Shown piece by piece: positions 12,096-21,085 of a stretch of DNA of 64,000 bases. A program made the position numbers and the translations under genes. Each line of letters opens with the position of its first letter. Position 1 is the first letter of the stretch. The notes beneath the pieces are model-generated. The model worked only from the letters and a program-made list of their open reading frames with translations. It searched no databases and was not told the origin of the DNA. The DNA lies in assembly GCF_020497125.1 (NCBI RefSeq), contig NC_059082.1, positions 31,642,965 to 31,706,964 on the forward strand. Direction: 5' to 3'. Origin of the DNA: Mauremys mutica (lineage: Eukaryota; Chordata; Testudines; Geoemydidae).

Positions 12096-12404
12096 ATCAT
12101 AATTAATAGAACAATGGTGTTATAACACCATACCCCCATCTGTATTTTATTATTCTGTGCTTTATTTAGACAGTCAAATCCTAGGACTGATGGGAGTTTC
12201 ACCACTGACTTCAAAAGAAGAAAAATTTGGTCATTATTTGTACTGGATCAACTCCACTTTTCCAGTAAACATCATGCATAATAACTTGTTACACTGGATT
12301 TCTAGATGAGCCAATCACAAAACACAGGTCCTTTTTGTTCTGGAAAGGACTTCACTATGAATGAAGCCTCATTTCCTCATCTGCTGTCTGCTACTTATGT
12401 GTAC

Positions 12405-12513
12405 AATGTTGTTGTAGCCGTGTTGGTCACAGGTATTACAGACACAAGATGAATGAGGTAATATCATTTATTGGACCAACTTCTGTTAGTCAGAGAGACA
12501 AGCTCTCTAGCTT
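12405..12513 (-). mobile_element. Penelope-like element, 3' end fragment
   Basis: Reverse-strand wording ttggtccaataaatgatatt and agcttgtctctctgactaac matches the 3' terminal repeat of reptile Penelope-like elements, downstream of the hammerhead-like core. It is cut off at 12513/12515 by the Harbinger-type MITE; the other part of probably the same copy resumes at about 21086. Confidence 0.6.
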
Positions 12514-12959
12514 AGGCCATGTCTATACTACAAAATTATGTCGAATTAACTTACGTCGGCATATAGCCACCACAGCTATTAAACTGCTTGTGTTTTTGTA
12601 AGCTTAACTCCTTGTGTTGGCAGTTTGCATCCTCGCCAAGAGCATTTGTATCAATTGTACTGTCATTTTGGGGCATTGTGGGACAGCTCCTGAAGGCCCA
12701 TAACAGTCTATGTAAGCAACTCAGTGTCTACACTGACACTGCATCAACCTACTTATAATCGACAGACACTATGGGCTTGTCTACACTGGCACGTTTTGTT
12801 GCAAAAAAACTGCCTTTTGGAGACAAAACAGCAATAGCTTACACACTGCAATGGGCCTTTTATCGAAAAAAAATGCTCCGTTTTGGTGACAAAAACCTTC
12901 ACTCTTATAAGAGACTTTTGTCTTTCCCTCTCCCTTTATTGTCGACAAACAGCCTGTGT

Positions 12960-13367
12960 CGGGGGCGGCTCTAGAAATCAGGCTGCCCCAAGCAGCGCGG
13001 TGCGCCGCCCTTCCACGGTCCCGCGGCGGGTCCCTTTTTCCTGCGGCTCCGGTTGAGCTCCCGCAGGCATGCCTGCGGCAGGTCGACCGGAGCCCGGGAC
13101 AAGCGGACCTGCCGCAGGCATGACTGCGGCGGGTGCCATGGTCTCGCGGCTCCGGTTGACCTGCTGCAGGCATGCCTGCGGGAGCTCAACCGGAGCCGCG
13201 GGAAGAGGGGACCCGCCGCAGTCATACCTGCGGCAGGTCCGCTCGTCCCGGGCTCCGGTCGACCTGCCGCAAGCCTGCGGCAGGTCGACCGGAGCCAAAT
13301 GCCGCCCCCCCGGGAAAGGGCCGCCCCACGCGCCTGCTTGGCGCGCTGGGGTCTAGAGCCGCCCCTG
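12960..13367. mobile_element. Palindromic hAT MITE with perfect 8-bp duplication
   Basis: The ends are CGGGGGCGGCTCTAG and, in reverse, CAGGGGCGGCTCTAG. The flanks are gcctgtgt at 12952-12959 and 13368-13375. The interior is GC-rich and made of repeated inverted modules containing cctgcggcaggtcgaccgga and its reverse complement, so it could fold extensively. Long frames through it on both strands (up to 186 codons) are by-products of the modules. It is inserted in the left part of Harbinger B. Confidence 0.88.
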
Positions 13368-13586
13368 GCCTGTGTAGACACCACACCTTTTTTTTCCTAT
13401 TTTACTGGCTTCCAGAAAGTGTCCCACAATTCCCATGCTGCCACTCTGGTTATTGGTTTTAACTCTGCTGCCCTGCAGGCTACCCACCCCTCCCCCTTGC
13501 AAGCCCTGGGAATTTTAAATCTCATTTCCTGCTTGCTGGCTTCCCATGTGAGCTTTCCAGATAAGCATAGCTGGCTATCGCACCAA

Positions 13587-13845
13587 ACGTGCTCCTGCTT
13601 GGACCAGCGCTGAGCTCTTGGATCTGATCAGTATATGGGTAGAGGAGTCTGTTCAGTCGCAGCTGTGATTGACCCGTAGGAATCGGGACACATATGGGCA
13701 AATTTCTCGAGGCTTGTGCAAAAAGGGCTATGATTGGGACACGCAATAATGCAGAGCGAAGATAAAGGAGCTGAGGCAGGCGTACCATAAGGCACAGGAG
13801 GCAAACCATTGCTCCGGTGGTGCACCTAAGACCTGCCGCTTCTAT
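13587..13845 (+). pseudogene. Myb/SANT-like gene of Harbinger B, first part
   Basis: In frame it reads APAWTSAELLDLISIWVEES, then a TGA, then KKGYDWDTQ, a TAA, and KELRQAYHKAQEAN, ending KTCRFY. This aligns step by step with the intact Myb/SANT domain of element A (APAWTDREVLDLIGVW). The two stops are one-base changes from CGA and CAA type codons. The frame is then interrupted by element A at TTC TAT and continues AAG GAG CTG at 18400, so excision of A with one TAT restores the reading frame. The gene is dead. The stretch 13376-13586 is the noncoding start of element B. Confidence 0.8.
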
Positions 13846-14141
13846 GGCCTGGTCTACACTAGGAGGTTATGTCGAATTTAGCAGCGTTAAATCGAATTAA
13901 CCCTGCACCCATCCACACAACGAAGCTATTTAGTTCGACATACAGGTCTCTTTAGTTCGATTTCTGTACTATCCCACAGTGCACCACTCTGTTGACGCTC
14001 TGGACAGCAGTCCGAGCTCGGATGCTCTGACCAGCCACACAGGAAAAGCCCCATGAAAATTTGAATTCCTTTTCCTGTCTGGCCAGTTTGAATCTCATTT
14101 CCTGTTTGGACATCGTGGCGAGCTCAGCAGCACTGGCAACG

Positions 14142-14718
14142 ATGCAGAGCTCTCCAGCAGAGGAGTCCATGCAATCTCAGAACAGAAAGAGGGCCCCAGC
14201 ATGGACTGACCGGGAAGTCTTGGATCTGATCGGTGTGTGGGGCGATGAGTCTGTGCTTTCGGAGCTGCGCTCTAAAAAACGGAATGCGAAGATCTACGAG
14301 AAGATCTCCAAAGCCATGACAGAGAGAGGATACAGCTGGGATGCAACGCAGTGTCGCGTGAAAATCAAGGACCTGAGACAAGGCTACCAGAAGACCAAAG
14401 CGGCAAACGGACGCTCCGGATCCCAGCCCCAGACATGCCGTTTCCACGAGGCACTGCATTCCATTCTAGGTGCGGCCGCCACCACTACCCCACCACTGAC
14501 CGTGGACTCTGACGGTGGGATAGTGTCGACGGCCGGTTCCTCGGAGATGTTCGCGGACGGGGAAGATGAGGAAGGAGATGAGGAGGACGAGGCAGTTGAC
14601 AGCGCTTACAACGCTGATTTCCCCGACAGCCAGGATCTCTTCATTACCCTCACAGAGATCCCCTACCAACCCTCCCCAGCCGTTAATCCGGACCCTGAAT
14701 CAGGGGAAGAATCAGTCG
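14142..14718 (+). CDS. Harbinger A Myb/SANT-like protein, exon 1
   Basis: The start ATG at 14142 gives MQSSPAEESMQS, then the Myb/SANT-like DNA-binding domain from APAWTDREVLDLIGVW to TCRFHEALHSIL (about residues 17-108), with the conserved tryptophans in PAWT and YSWD. An acidic tail follows (EDEEGDEEDEAVD). An upstream in-frame ATG at 14061 is possible but adds a hydrophobic stretch unlike the family. In Harbinger transposons this second protein binds DNA and the nuclease and carries it to the nucleus and the element ends. A donor GTAAGT at 14719 and an acceptor at 15516-15517 make a 348-residue spliced product, a normal length for the family. Confidence 0.82.
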
Positions 14719-14770
14719 GTAAGTGCTTTAAACATGTAAACATTTATTTTTAACAGAACAGGAATATTAA

Positions 14771-15061
14771 CTATGTGAAAAGAAGGTCAATATGTACGGG
14801 GATAGAACAGAAATCCTCATGGGAGATCTCCACGAAGCTCTCCTGGAGGTAATTGAAAAGCCTCTGCATGAGGTTCCTGGGGAGAGCGGCCTTATTGCGT
14901 CCTCCGCGGTAGCACACTTTTCCGCGCCAGGCTATCATCAGGTACTCGGGTATCATTGCCTCGACGAGCATGGCGGCATAGGGTCCTGGTTTTTGCTGGC
15001 TTTCACGCAGCATGCGGTCTTTATCTGTGTCACTGATCCTCATCAGGGTGATCTCGCTCAT
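14771..15061 (-). CDS. Antisense ORF of unknown function in Myb intron
   Basis: An uninterrupted 96-codon frame with a start in strong Kozak context (gtcaccATGagc), preceded by a plausible splice acceptor (ccctaattcaaagcag). It reads MSEITLMRISDTDKDRMLRE, then IAWRGKVCYRGGRNKAALPR and LMQRLFNYLQESF, ending at a TAG. The composition is mixed and globular-looking, not low complexity. It lies wholly inside the intron of the Myb-like gene, on the strand of the nuclease gene. A possible upstream exon reads MHSTYLMRTQDKVDFSAFAF and ends at a donor near 15292, but its frame does not join cleanly. I do not recognise a domain. It may be a captured host exon set or a third element gene. Confidence 0.5.
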   Translation of the reverse strand: MSEITLMRISDTDKDRMLRESQQKPGPYAAMLVEAMIPEYLMIAWRGKVCYRGGRNKAALPRNLMQRLFNYLQESFVEISHEDFCSIPVHIDLLFT

Positions 15062-15517
15062 GGTGACCTGCTTTGAATTAGGGGAATGTTAGTATTGGGA
15101 CTGCTTGCCTGTTCCTTTACATAACTGTAACCGGCGGTTTACAGCCACGCAGTGGAGGCGGGACAGGGGCAGCGTTCATGCTTTCTGGACTGCCGGCAGC
15201 AGGAACTGGCCAACGCTAGGAGCATTGCTTTGACCGTGAAAGGAGGGCACTGCTATAAATTAAGTTTTAAGCAGGCAAAAGTCTACGGCTTACCATGTCT
15301 GCCTGCTACACGAATTCTGCTGTCCTGCCCCGCTTGTCTGATCTCCACTGCAAGACCCCAGGCACTGAATGCGAAGGCCGAAAAGTCAACCTTGTCCTGA
15401 GTGCGCATGAGATAGGTGCTGTGCATGGTCTTGTTCACAGAGACAGACTAGACTATGTTAATTGTTCGCAAAAATGTATCTTTGTAAGGAATTCACTCCC
15501 TTTTTCCCATCACACAG

Positions 15518-15987
15518 CTGCGACTGTCTCCCGACCTACCCCAGCATCCCCCTCACAGAGGCTGGCGCAGATTAGGCGGCGAAAGAAAAGGACATGGGAC
15601 GAGATGTTCTCAGAACTTGTGGGCTGCTCCCGAGCCGAGGCGGCCCAGCAGACCCAGTGGAGGGAGAACATGTCGCAGTACCAGCGCTCACACAGCGAAC
15701 GGGAGGACAGGTGGCGGCAGGAAGACCAGCAGGTGACTCAAACGCTGCTTGGACTAATGAGGGAGCAAACGGACACGCTCCGGCGCCTTGTGGATGTTCT
15801 GCAGGAACGGAGGCAGGAGGACAGAGCCCCACTGCAGTCTATCTCTAACCGCCCTCCCCCGCCACAAAGTCCCATACCCCCCTCACCCAAAGTACCAAGA
15901 AGGAGGGGCGGCAGGGGCCGTGAAAACTGTCACTCCACATCTGCAGAGTGCTCAAGTACAAGAAGGCTCTCATTCCCAAAATTTTGA
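15518..15987 (+). CDS. Harbinger A Myb/SANT-like protein, exon 2
   Basis: It joins exon 1 in frame (G|CT codon). It reads SQRLAQIRRRKKRTWDEMFS, then a glutamine- and glutamate-rich, probably coiled-coil stretch (WRENMSQYQRSHSERED to TLRRLVDVLQERRQED), then a proline-rich and arginine-rich tail ending RRLSFPKF before the stop. The basic RRRKKR cluster is a likely nuclear localisation signal. The coiled coil probably mediates self-association or contact with the nuclease. A plus-strand aataaa follows at about 16055. Confidence 0.8.
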
Positions 15988-16720
15988 TAAGTCCTTTCCT
16001 TCCCGCCTCACCCAAGCCCCCGTCCCAGTTTCATCCCCTAACTGTCTAGTTGATAATAAAAAATACTTTTCTGTTAATTACTGTTTCCGTCATGTTCTTT
16101 TAGAGGAGACTGTGTTTGAAGGGGGGGAAGGGGGTTGGTAATTGGACAGGACAGTCACCTTTACCAGGGTACAGACACGGGGGCAGGTTCAGCAGCAGGT
16201 CACACACACAGTGCAATCACTAGGCACCCTGGTCAGTCTGGGAGGTGGTTTTCATGTTCTGTGTGGGGGGAGCTATGTGACTTTGTGGCGGGGGAGGGCG
16301 GTTAGAGATCTTATGCAGCAGTCCTTATCCTGGATCACAGAGCCACGCAGCAGGGGATCTGTAACCGTCCTCCCCCGCCATAAAGTCACATAGCCACCAC
16401 ACACAGAGTCCCGAAAAGGAGGGGTGGCAGGCTCCATTGAAACAACCAGTCCGCCACTGCGGATCGCTCTAGGAGCAGGAGCCTGTCATTCCTCAAGTTT
16501 AGAAGCGGTCTTTACATCACTACACACCCTACCCACCACAGTCTGCGTCCCAGTTTCAACCCTTTACCGCGAAATCAGTAATAAAGAAAACAGTGTTAAT
16601 TAACAAAGTTCCATGTATTTTATTTTTAAGCGTGTGTTGAAGGGGGAACGGGTATGTAACTGCAGAGGATAGTCAACATTAGCTGGGTAAAGAAACAGGG
16701 GCAGGTTCAGCTTCTCTGTA
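15848..16720. repeat. Internal tandem duplication in Harbinger A
   Basis: Copy 1 (about 15848-16230) and copy 2 (about 16363-16720) run in parallel: cctcccccgcc(a)aaagtc, then gaggggnggcagg, the aagaagcctgtcattcc-like segment, cgtcccagtttca, taataaa, tgttaatta, gtgtttgaaggggg and gggcaggttcag. The spacer 16275-16305 holds an inverted copy of the first part (ctttgtggcgggggagggcg). Copy 1 contains the 3' end of the Myb-like gene, copy 2 lies next to the 3' end of the nuclease gene, so each gene gets its own version of the terminator region. Confidence 0.65.
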
Positions 16721-16734
16721 AACAAACTTAATAG

Positions 16735-18018
16735 TCACAGGTTACCCTGCTCCCTGAGGAACCTAGCTTTCAAAGCCTCCCGGATGCACAGCGCTTCCCG
16801 CTGGGCTCTTCTAATCGCACGGCTGTCTGGCTGGGCGTAATCAGCAGCCAGGCTATTTGCCTCAACCTCCCATCCCGCCATAAAGGTCTCCCCCTTGCTC
16901 TCACAGAGATTGTGGAGCACACAGCAAGCTGCAATAATAATGGGGATATTGGTTTCGCTGAGATCTGAGCGAGTCAGTAAGCTTCTCCATCTCCCCTTGA
17001 GACGTCCGAAAGCACACTCCACCACCATTCTGCACTTGCTCAGCCGGTAGTTGAAGAGTTCTTTGTCACTGTCCAGGGCGCCTGTATAGGGCTTCATGAG
17101 CCAGGGCATTAGCGGGTAGGCTGGGTCCCCGAGGATCACTATAGGCATCTCCACATCCCCAACAGTTATTTTGTGGTCCGGGAAGAAAATACCTTCCTGC
17201 AGGCGTCTAAACAGACCAGAGTTCCTGAAAACATGCGCGTCATGAACCTTGCCCGGCCATCCGACGTTGATGTTGGTAAAACATCCCCTATGGTCCACCA
17301 GTGCTTGCAGCACCATTGAAAAGTAGCCCTTTCGGTTAATATACTGGCTGGCCTGGTGGTCCGGTCCCAGGATAGGGATGTGAGTTCCATCTATAGCCCC
17401 ACCGCAGTTTGGGAATCCCATCGCGGCGAAGCCATCTATGATGACCTGAATGTTTCCCAGGGTCACTACCTTTGAGAGCAGTAGCTCAACGATTGCGTTG
17501 GCTCCTTGCATCACAGCAACCCCCACGGTAGATTTGCCCACGCCAAAGTGGTTCGCTACTGACCGGTAGCTGTCTGGCGTTGCAAGTTTCCAGAGGGCTA
17601 TGGCCACTCGCTTCTGCACAGTCAGGGCTGCTCGCATCCGGGTGTCCTTGCGCTTCAGGGCAGGGGACAGCAAGTCACACAGTTCAAGGAAAGTTCCCTT
17701 ATGCATCCTAAAGTTTCGCAGCCACTGTGATTCATCCCAGACCTGCAGCACTATGCGGTCCCACCAGTCCGTGCTTGTTTCCCGGGCCCAGAATCGCCAT
17801 TCCACAGCATGAACATGACCCATTGTCACCATGATGTCCACGGCGCGGGGTCCCGTGCTTTGTGAGAGGTCTGTACCACTCTCAGACTTCATGTCCTCAC
17901 CGCGCTGCCGTAGCCTCCTCGCCCGATTTCTCAGCATCTGACTGTGAAAAAGGTGGACGATAAGGTGTGAGGAGTTGACAACGGCCATAACTGCAGCGAT
18001 GATCGCAGCGGACTCCAT
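16735..18018 (-). CDS. Harbinger (HARBI1-like) DDE nuclease, intact
   Basis: 427 residues with no internal stop, a normal size for the family. A helix-turn-helix-like stretch is at about 148-172 (SYRSVANHFGVGKSTVGVAV). The catalytic triad of the DDE_Tnp_4 fold is visible: D210 in GGAIDGTHIPI, D298 in VILGDPAYPL and E334 in MVVECAFGRLKGRW. The segment INRKGYFSMVLQALVDHRG between them is also typical. The enzyme cuts the element ends and inserts at a 3-bp target, here TAT. It is transcribed from the right end, converging with the Myb-like gene; a minus-strand poly(A) signal (tttatt on plus) lies near 16620. HARBI1 of vertebrates is a domesticated relative, but the flanking inverted repeats show this is a mobile copy. 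Confidence 0.93.
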   Translation of the reverse strand: MESAAIIAAVMAVVNSSHLIVHLFHSQMLRNRARRLRQRGEDMKSESGTDLSQSTGPRAVDIMVTMGHVHAVEWRFWARETSTDWWDRIVLQVWDESQWLRNFRMHKGTFLELCDLLSPALKRKDTRMRAALTVQKRVAIALWKLATPDSYRSVANHFGVGKSTVGVAVMQGANAIVELLLSKVVTLGNIQVIIDGFAAMGFPNCGGAIDGTHIPILGPDHQASQYINRKGYFSMVLQALVDHRGCFTNINVGWPGKVHDAHVFRNSGLFRRLQEGIFFPDHKITVGDVEMPIVILGDPAYPLMPWLMKPYTGALDSDKELFNYRLSKCRMVVECAFGRLKGRWRSLLTRSDLSETNIPIIIAACCVLHNLCESKGETFMAGWEVEANSLAADYAQPDSRAIRRAQREALCIREALKARFLREQGNL

Positions 18019-18399
18019 ACTCGCAGTGCTGTGGTGTCCGCGCTGTCACTCACCAGAAAAGTGCGCGAACTGATTGCCCGCCGGCGCTTTCAGTGAGGGA
18101 GGGCGGGAGTGATGGTTGAATGACGACAGTTACCCAAAACCACCCTCGACACATTTTTTCCCCCAGCAGGCATTAGGGGCTCGACCCAGAATTCCAATGG
18201 GCAGCGGGGACTGCGGGAACTGTGGGATAGCTGCCCACAGTGCACCGCTTCCAATGTCGACGCTTGCCCCGTTAGTGTGGACTCACAAAGTCGAATTACT
18301 GTCCTTAGTGTGGATACACACGTTCGACTTTGTAATATCGGTTCCACAAATTCGATTTAAGTAGAATCGAACTACTCTGGTAGTGTAGACATACCCTAT

Positions 18400-18748
18400 A
18401 AGGAGCTGAATTGCCCATAGCTAGGGTGACCAGACAGCAAGTGTGAAAAACTGGGAAGGGGTGGGGGATAATAGGAGCCTATATAAGAAAAAGACCCAAA
18501 AATAGGGACTGTCCCTATAAAATCGGGACACCTGGTCACCCTACCGGTAGCCCCGTGGATACTTTGGAGGCAGCAGAAAGAGGGGGTAACCTGGAGGCTG
18601 AAATTCTGGATGAAGAAGTGAAGCTAGAAGAGGATGTGGAGCTCCCAGCAGGGTCGCCCGGTGGGGCAGGCAGCCAGGAACTTTTCTCCACTCCAGAAGT
18701 GCTCTATGTGCAGCAGGAAGCAGATGAGATGCCGGGTAAGTTGCTGTG
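18400..18748 (+). pseudogene. Myb/SANT-like gene of Harbinger B, middle part
   Basis: It continues KELN directly after the element A insertion, is interrupted by the TA-flanked MITE at 18424-18541, and resumes with DTLEAAERGGNLEAEILDEE and KLEEDVELPAG, an acidic stretch like that of element A, ending DEMPG at a donor GTAAG near 18738. The next coding part starts near 18840. Confidence 0.65.
18424..18541. mobile_element. TA-flanked MITE (gggtgaccag family)
   Basis: 118 bp with perfect ends GGGTGACCAG and CTGGTCACCC, flanked by ta at 18422-18423 and 18542-18543. The interior reads aatagggactgtccctataa, itself a palindrome. The TA target suggests the Tc1/mariner superfamily. It lies in the Myb-like gene of Harbinger B. 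Confidence 0.85.
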
Positions 18749-18839
18749 ACTTGTGTAGGGAATCGAAAAGTGGAAGGCAAGTAGCGTTTTATGCTATCTG
18801 GACACTGCCCTGTGTAGCTAATCTGCATGGCCAAGCAGG

Positions 18840-19172
18840 ATGTTGATGGACATCGAGACCTGCAGCACGATGACACAGACCAGGGAACGCGAAGAGTGTT
18901 GGGAAGCCAATGCAGCATTTGTTAGGCAAGTGACAGAGCAGATGATAAAAATTATGGAGGATCAGACAGAGATGCTCAAGTCTTTGATACAGCTGCAGAC
19001 TGAGCAGATCTGTGGTCGACCTCCACTGCAGCACGTGCACAATTCTTTGCCAACCCCACCCCCCTCTATGCCCACACATTCCTTTTCACTTTACAGCACT
19101 CTTGAGTTTCCCCATCACTCCACCCTCTCTCACAACTTGCATGATGATAGCTGGAGCTACACACAGTTGTGA
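18840..19172 (+). pseudogene. Myb/SANT-like gene of Harbinger B, last exon
   Basis: It reads REREECWEANAAFVRQVTEQ, then MIKIMEDQTEMLKSLIQLQT, a coiled-coil-like stretch, then a proline- and histidine-rich tail to a TGA. It corresponds to exon 2 of the element A gene but is shorter. A plus-strand aataaa follows near 19190. Confidence 0.6.
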
Positions 19173-19491
19173 GGTTTTACCTTTTTTAACAATAAATAAA
19201 AGCTAAGGTATTTAATGGTACAGAGTTTTTATTCTGTGTTCTACAAAAGAATACAGCAATCAATTCACTCTCAGGAACAGGCTTCTAAAGCATTTTGTTG
19301 CATGGATCTTGAGCCCCAAAATTGTACATGGATACACCAGGGAAGCAACTCCAAAGCAGATGTGTTAGTGCCCCATTGTCAAAGTGATTCCTTGAAGCCT
19401 CTATGATATTAATAGCAGCCCTGTGGGCTCCTCTGACAACCCTAGCGTCTGGCTACTCAAACGGTGCAGCCAAGCACTCTGCCTCAGTGCT

Positions 19492-20580
19492 TCACACCTG
19501 AGCAAACATTTCACCCTTAGATTCACACAGATTATGCAAAGTGCAGCACACGGCTATGACCATGGGAATATTATCCTCTGTAAGGTCTAGCCTGCCATTT
19601 AAACACCTCCAGCGAGCTTTCAAATGGCCAAAGGTACATTTGATTACCATGGGGCACCTGCTTAGTCTGTTGTTAAAACGCTCCTTGCTGCTGTCCAGGT
19701 GCCCTGTGTAAGGTTTCATGAGCCAGGGCTGTAAGGGGTAAGTCGGGTCTCCCAGGATTACTACAGGCATTTCCACACCCCCCACTGTGACCTTGTTGTC
19801 TGGAAAGAAAGTCTCTGCCTGCAGCTTTCTGTACAGGCCAATGCTCCTGAAGGTGCATGTGTCATGCACCTTTCCAGACCAGTCTGCATTTATGTCCATG
19901 AAACCCCCGTGGTGATCCACAAGCACCTGCAACACCATGGAGAAGTATCCCTTCCTATTGATGTATTCAGAGGCAAGGTGGTCTGGCGGTAAAATTGGAA
20001 CGTGTGTGCCATCAATCGCCCTGCTAGAGTTAGGGAAACCCATCACTGCAAAGCCATTCGCTATTTCATGTACATTTTCCCAGAGTCACAGTCCTCCACA
20101 GCAGGATGTAATTTACTGCCCTGGACACTTGGGAGTAATACAGCCCCAACAGTGGACTTCCCCACTCCAAATTGATTTGCAACTGACCCGTAGCAGTCTG
20201 GATTCACCACACTTCTCTATTGAAAGGGCAGCTCTCATTCTGGTGTTCTTGCGCTGCAGGTCGAGGGCCAGCTCAGCACATAGCTCCATGAAGGTTGCTG
20301 TACGCATCCTAAAGTTCTGTACCCATTGGTCGTCATCCCACACCTGCATGACAATGCGATCCTACCAATCAGTGCTTGTTTCCCTAGCCCCAAAAGCAAC
20401 GGTCTACTGTATGCAGCTGCTCTGTGAATGCCAAAAGCACTGATAAGTTGCTGCTGTCCACATCACACTCAAGTTCCTGCGAGTCATCCTCTCTCAGTAA
20501 CTTTGTGAGTAACTCTGCTGCCATACGCAATGTCCTCACAACAGTTACCAGTGCATAGGAGAAAAGTGCGGGATCCATCC
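19492..20580 (-). pseudogene. Harbinger B DDE nuclease, broken
   Basis: Three frames in series resemble the intact enzyme at 16735-18018: a start region MDPALFSYALVTVVRTLRMA (20384-20578), a middle piece QVWDDDQWVQNFRMRTATFM (20113-20349) and a 184-codon C-terminal piece (19492-20046). First catalytic Asp (AIDGTHVPI) and second (VILGDPTYPL) remain, but the third position reads MVIKCTFGHLKARW: Lys replaces the catalytic Glu. With several stops and frame changes the gene is inactive. Confidence 0.85.
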
Positions 20581-21085
20581 TCTCTCACCGCAGATGCTGG
20601 CACACACTACAAAGACTGACTGTTGGAAAAACGGTGCGAAAGGAAAGCCAGAACGACACGAAAGGAAGCCAGAAACCACTGGAGGGCTGGGACACAAAGC
20701 GGTGCATGACGGCACATTTTGCACGTGCCAGGATGCGCCGCGCTCCACTTCCGCCTTCCCACACCACCTAGTGACAGATGGTGTCACCAGGCACTGTGGG
20801 ATACATATCCACAGTGCATTGCTCATGCTGTCAACAATGGTGCCCCAAATGTGGACACAATCTGTTGACAGAGGGAGCAAATGTAGACTCACTTTGGCGA
20901 CTTTGTTTTTGTCAATTTTTTCATGTTGGCATTAGTTTCATCGACAAAACTTGTCAGCGTAGATAAGCCCTATGTTGCTCCGGGAGACGGTGTTATTAAG
21001 TCGACGCAGAGTGGCACTTATGCCAGTGGGACCCAAATTTAAGTGAAGACACTTCCTCAGCTAGGTTGATGCAAGGCATAAGTAA

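Larger units (their letters stand above)
13846..18396. mobile_element. Near-intact Harbinger element A (4551 bp)
   Basis: It is flanked by tat at 13843-13845 and 18397-18399. The ends are GGCCTGGTCTACACTA at the left and, in reverse, GGGTATGTCTACACTA; both ends also share spaced copies of tcgaatt and a cccacagtgcacc block. It carries a plus-strand Myb/SANT-like gene in two exons and a minus-strand DDE nuclease gene, converging on a middle region with poly(A) signals on both strands (aataaa near 16055 plus; tttatt near 16620 for minus). The nuclease frame has no stop, so this is the youngest large element of the nest. Whether it can still move cannot be told from one copy. Confidence 0.88.
12773..20970. 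mobile_element. Decayed Harbinger element B (host of nested insertions)
   Basis: Terminal inverted repeats: GGGCTTGTCTACACTGGCAC at the left; the right end reads in reverse GGGCTTATCTACGCTGACAA. The flanks are tat at 12770-12772 and 20971-20973, a perfect 3-bp duplication. Without its three insertions it is about 3.1 kb. It holds a broken Myb/SANT-like gene on plus (from about 13590, resuming at 18400) and a broken DDE nuclease gene on minus (about 19490-20580), the same layout as element A. The TAT duplication matches that of element A, so the two are related families of different age. Confidence 0.85.
12515..21085. mobile_element. Outer Harbinger-type MITE, split by later insertion
   Basis: The left piece is 12515-12772 (starts GGCCATGTCTATACTAC) and the right piece about 20974-21085. 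Joined at TAT they match the intact relative at 351-732 in order: gtctacactgacac, gcatcaacct, cactatg, then gttattaagtcg. The interruption is the 8.2-kb decayed Harbinger element. The right end is diverged, so its limit is approximate. It sits inside a Penelope-like relic. Confidence 0.7.

Noticed and set aside
11492..12096. 180-codon and shorter frames on both strands
   Set aside because: Inside an interspersed element with GC-rich interior; low-complexity peptides and no conserved motif.
16735..18018. Host gene HARBI1 rather than a transposon copy
   Set aside because: Inverted ends, TAT duplication and a linked Myb-like gene in the same unit, nested in another element, mark it as mobile; the host gene is not placed between ICE2 exons.
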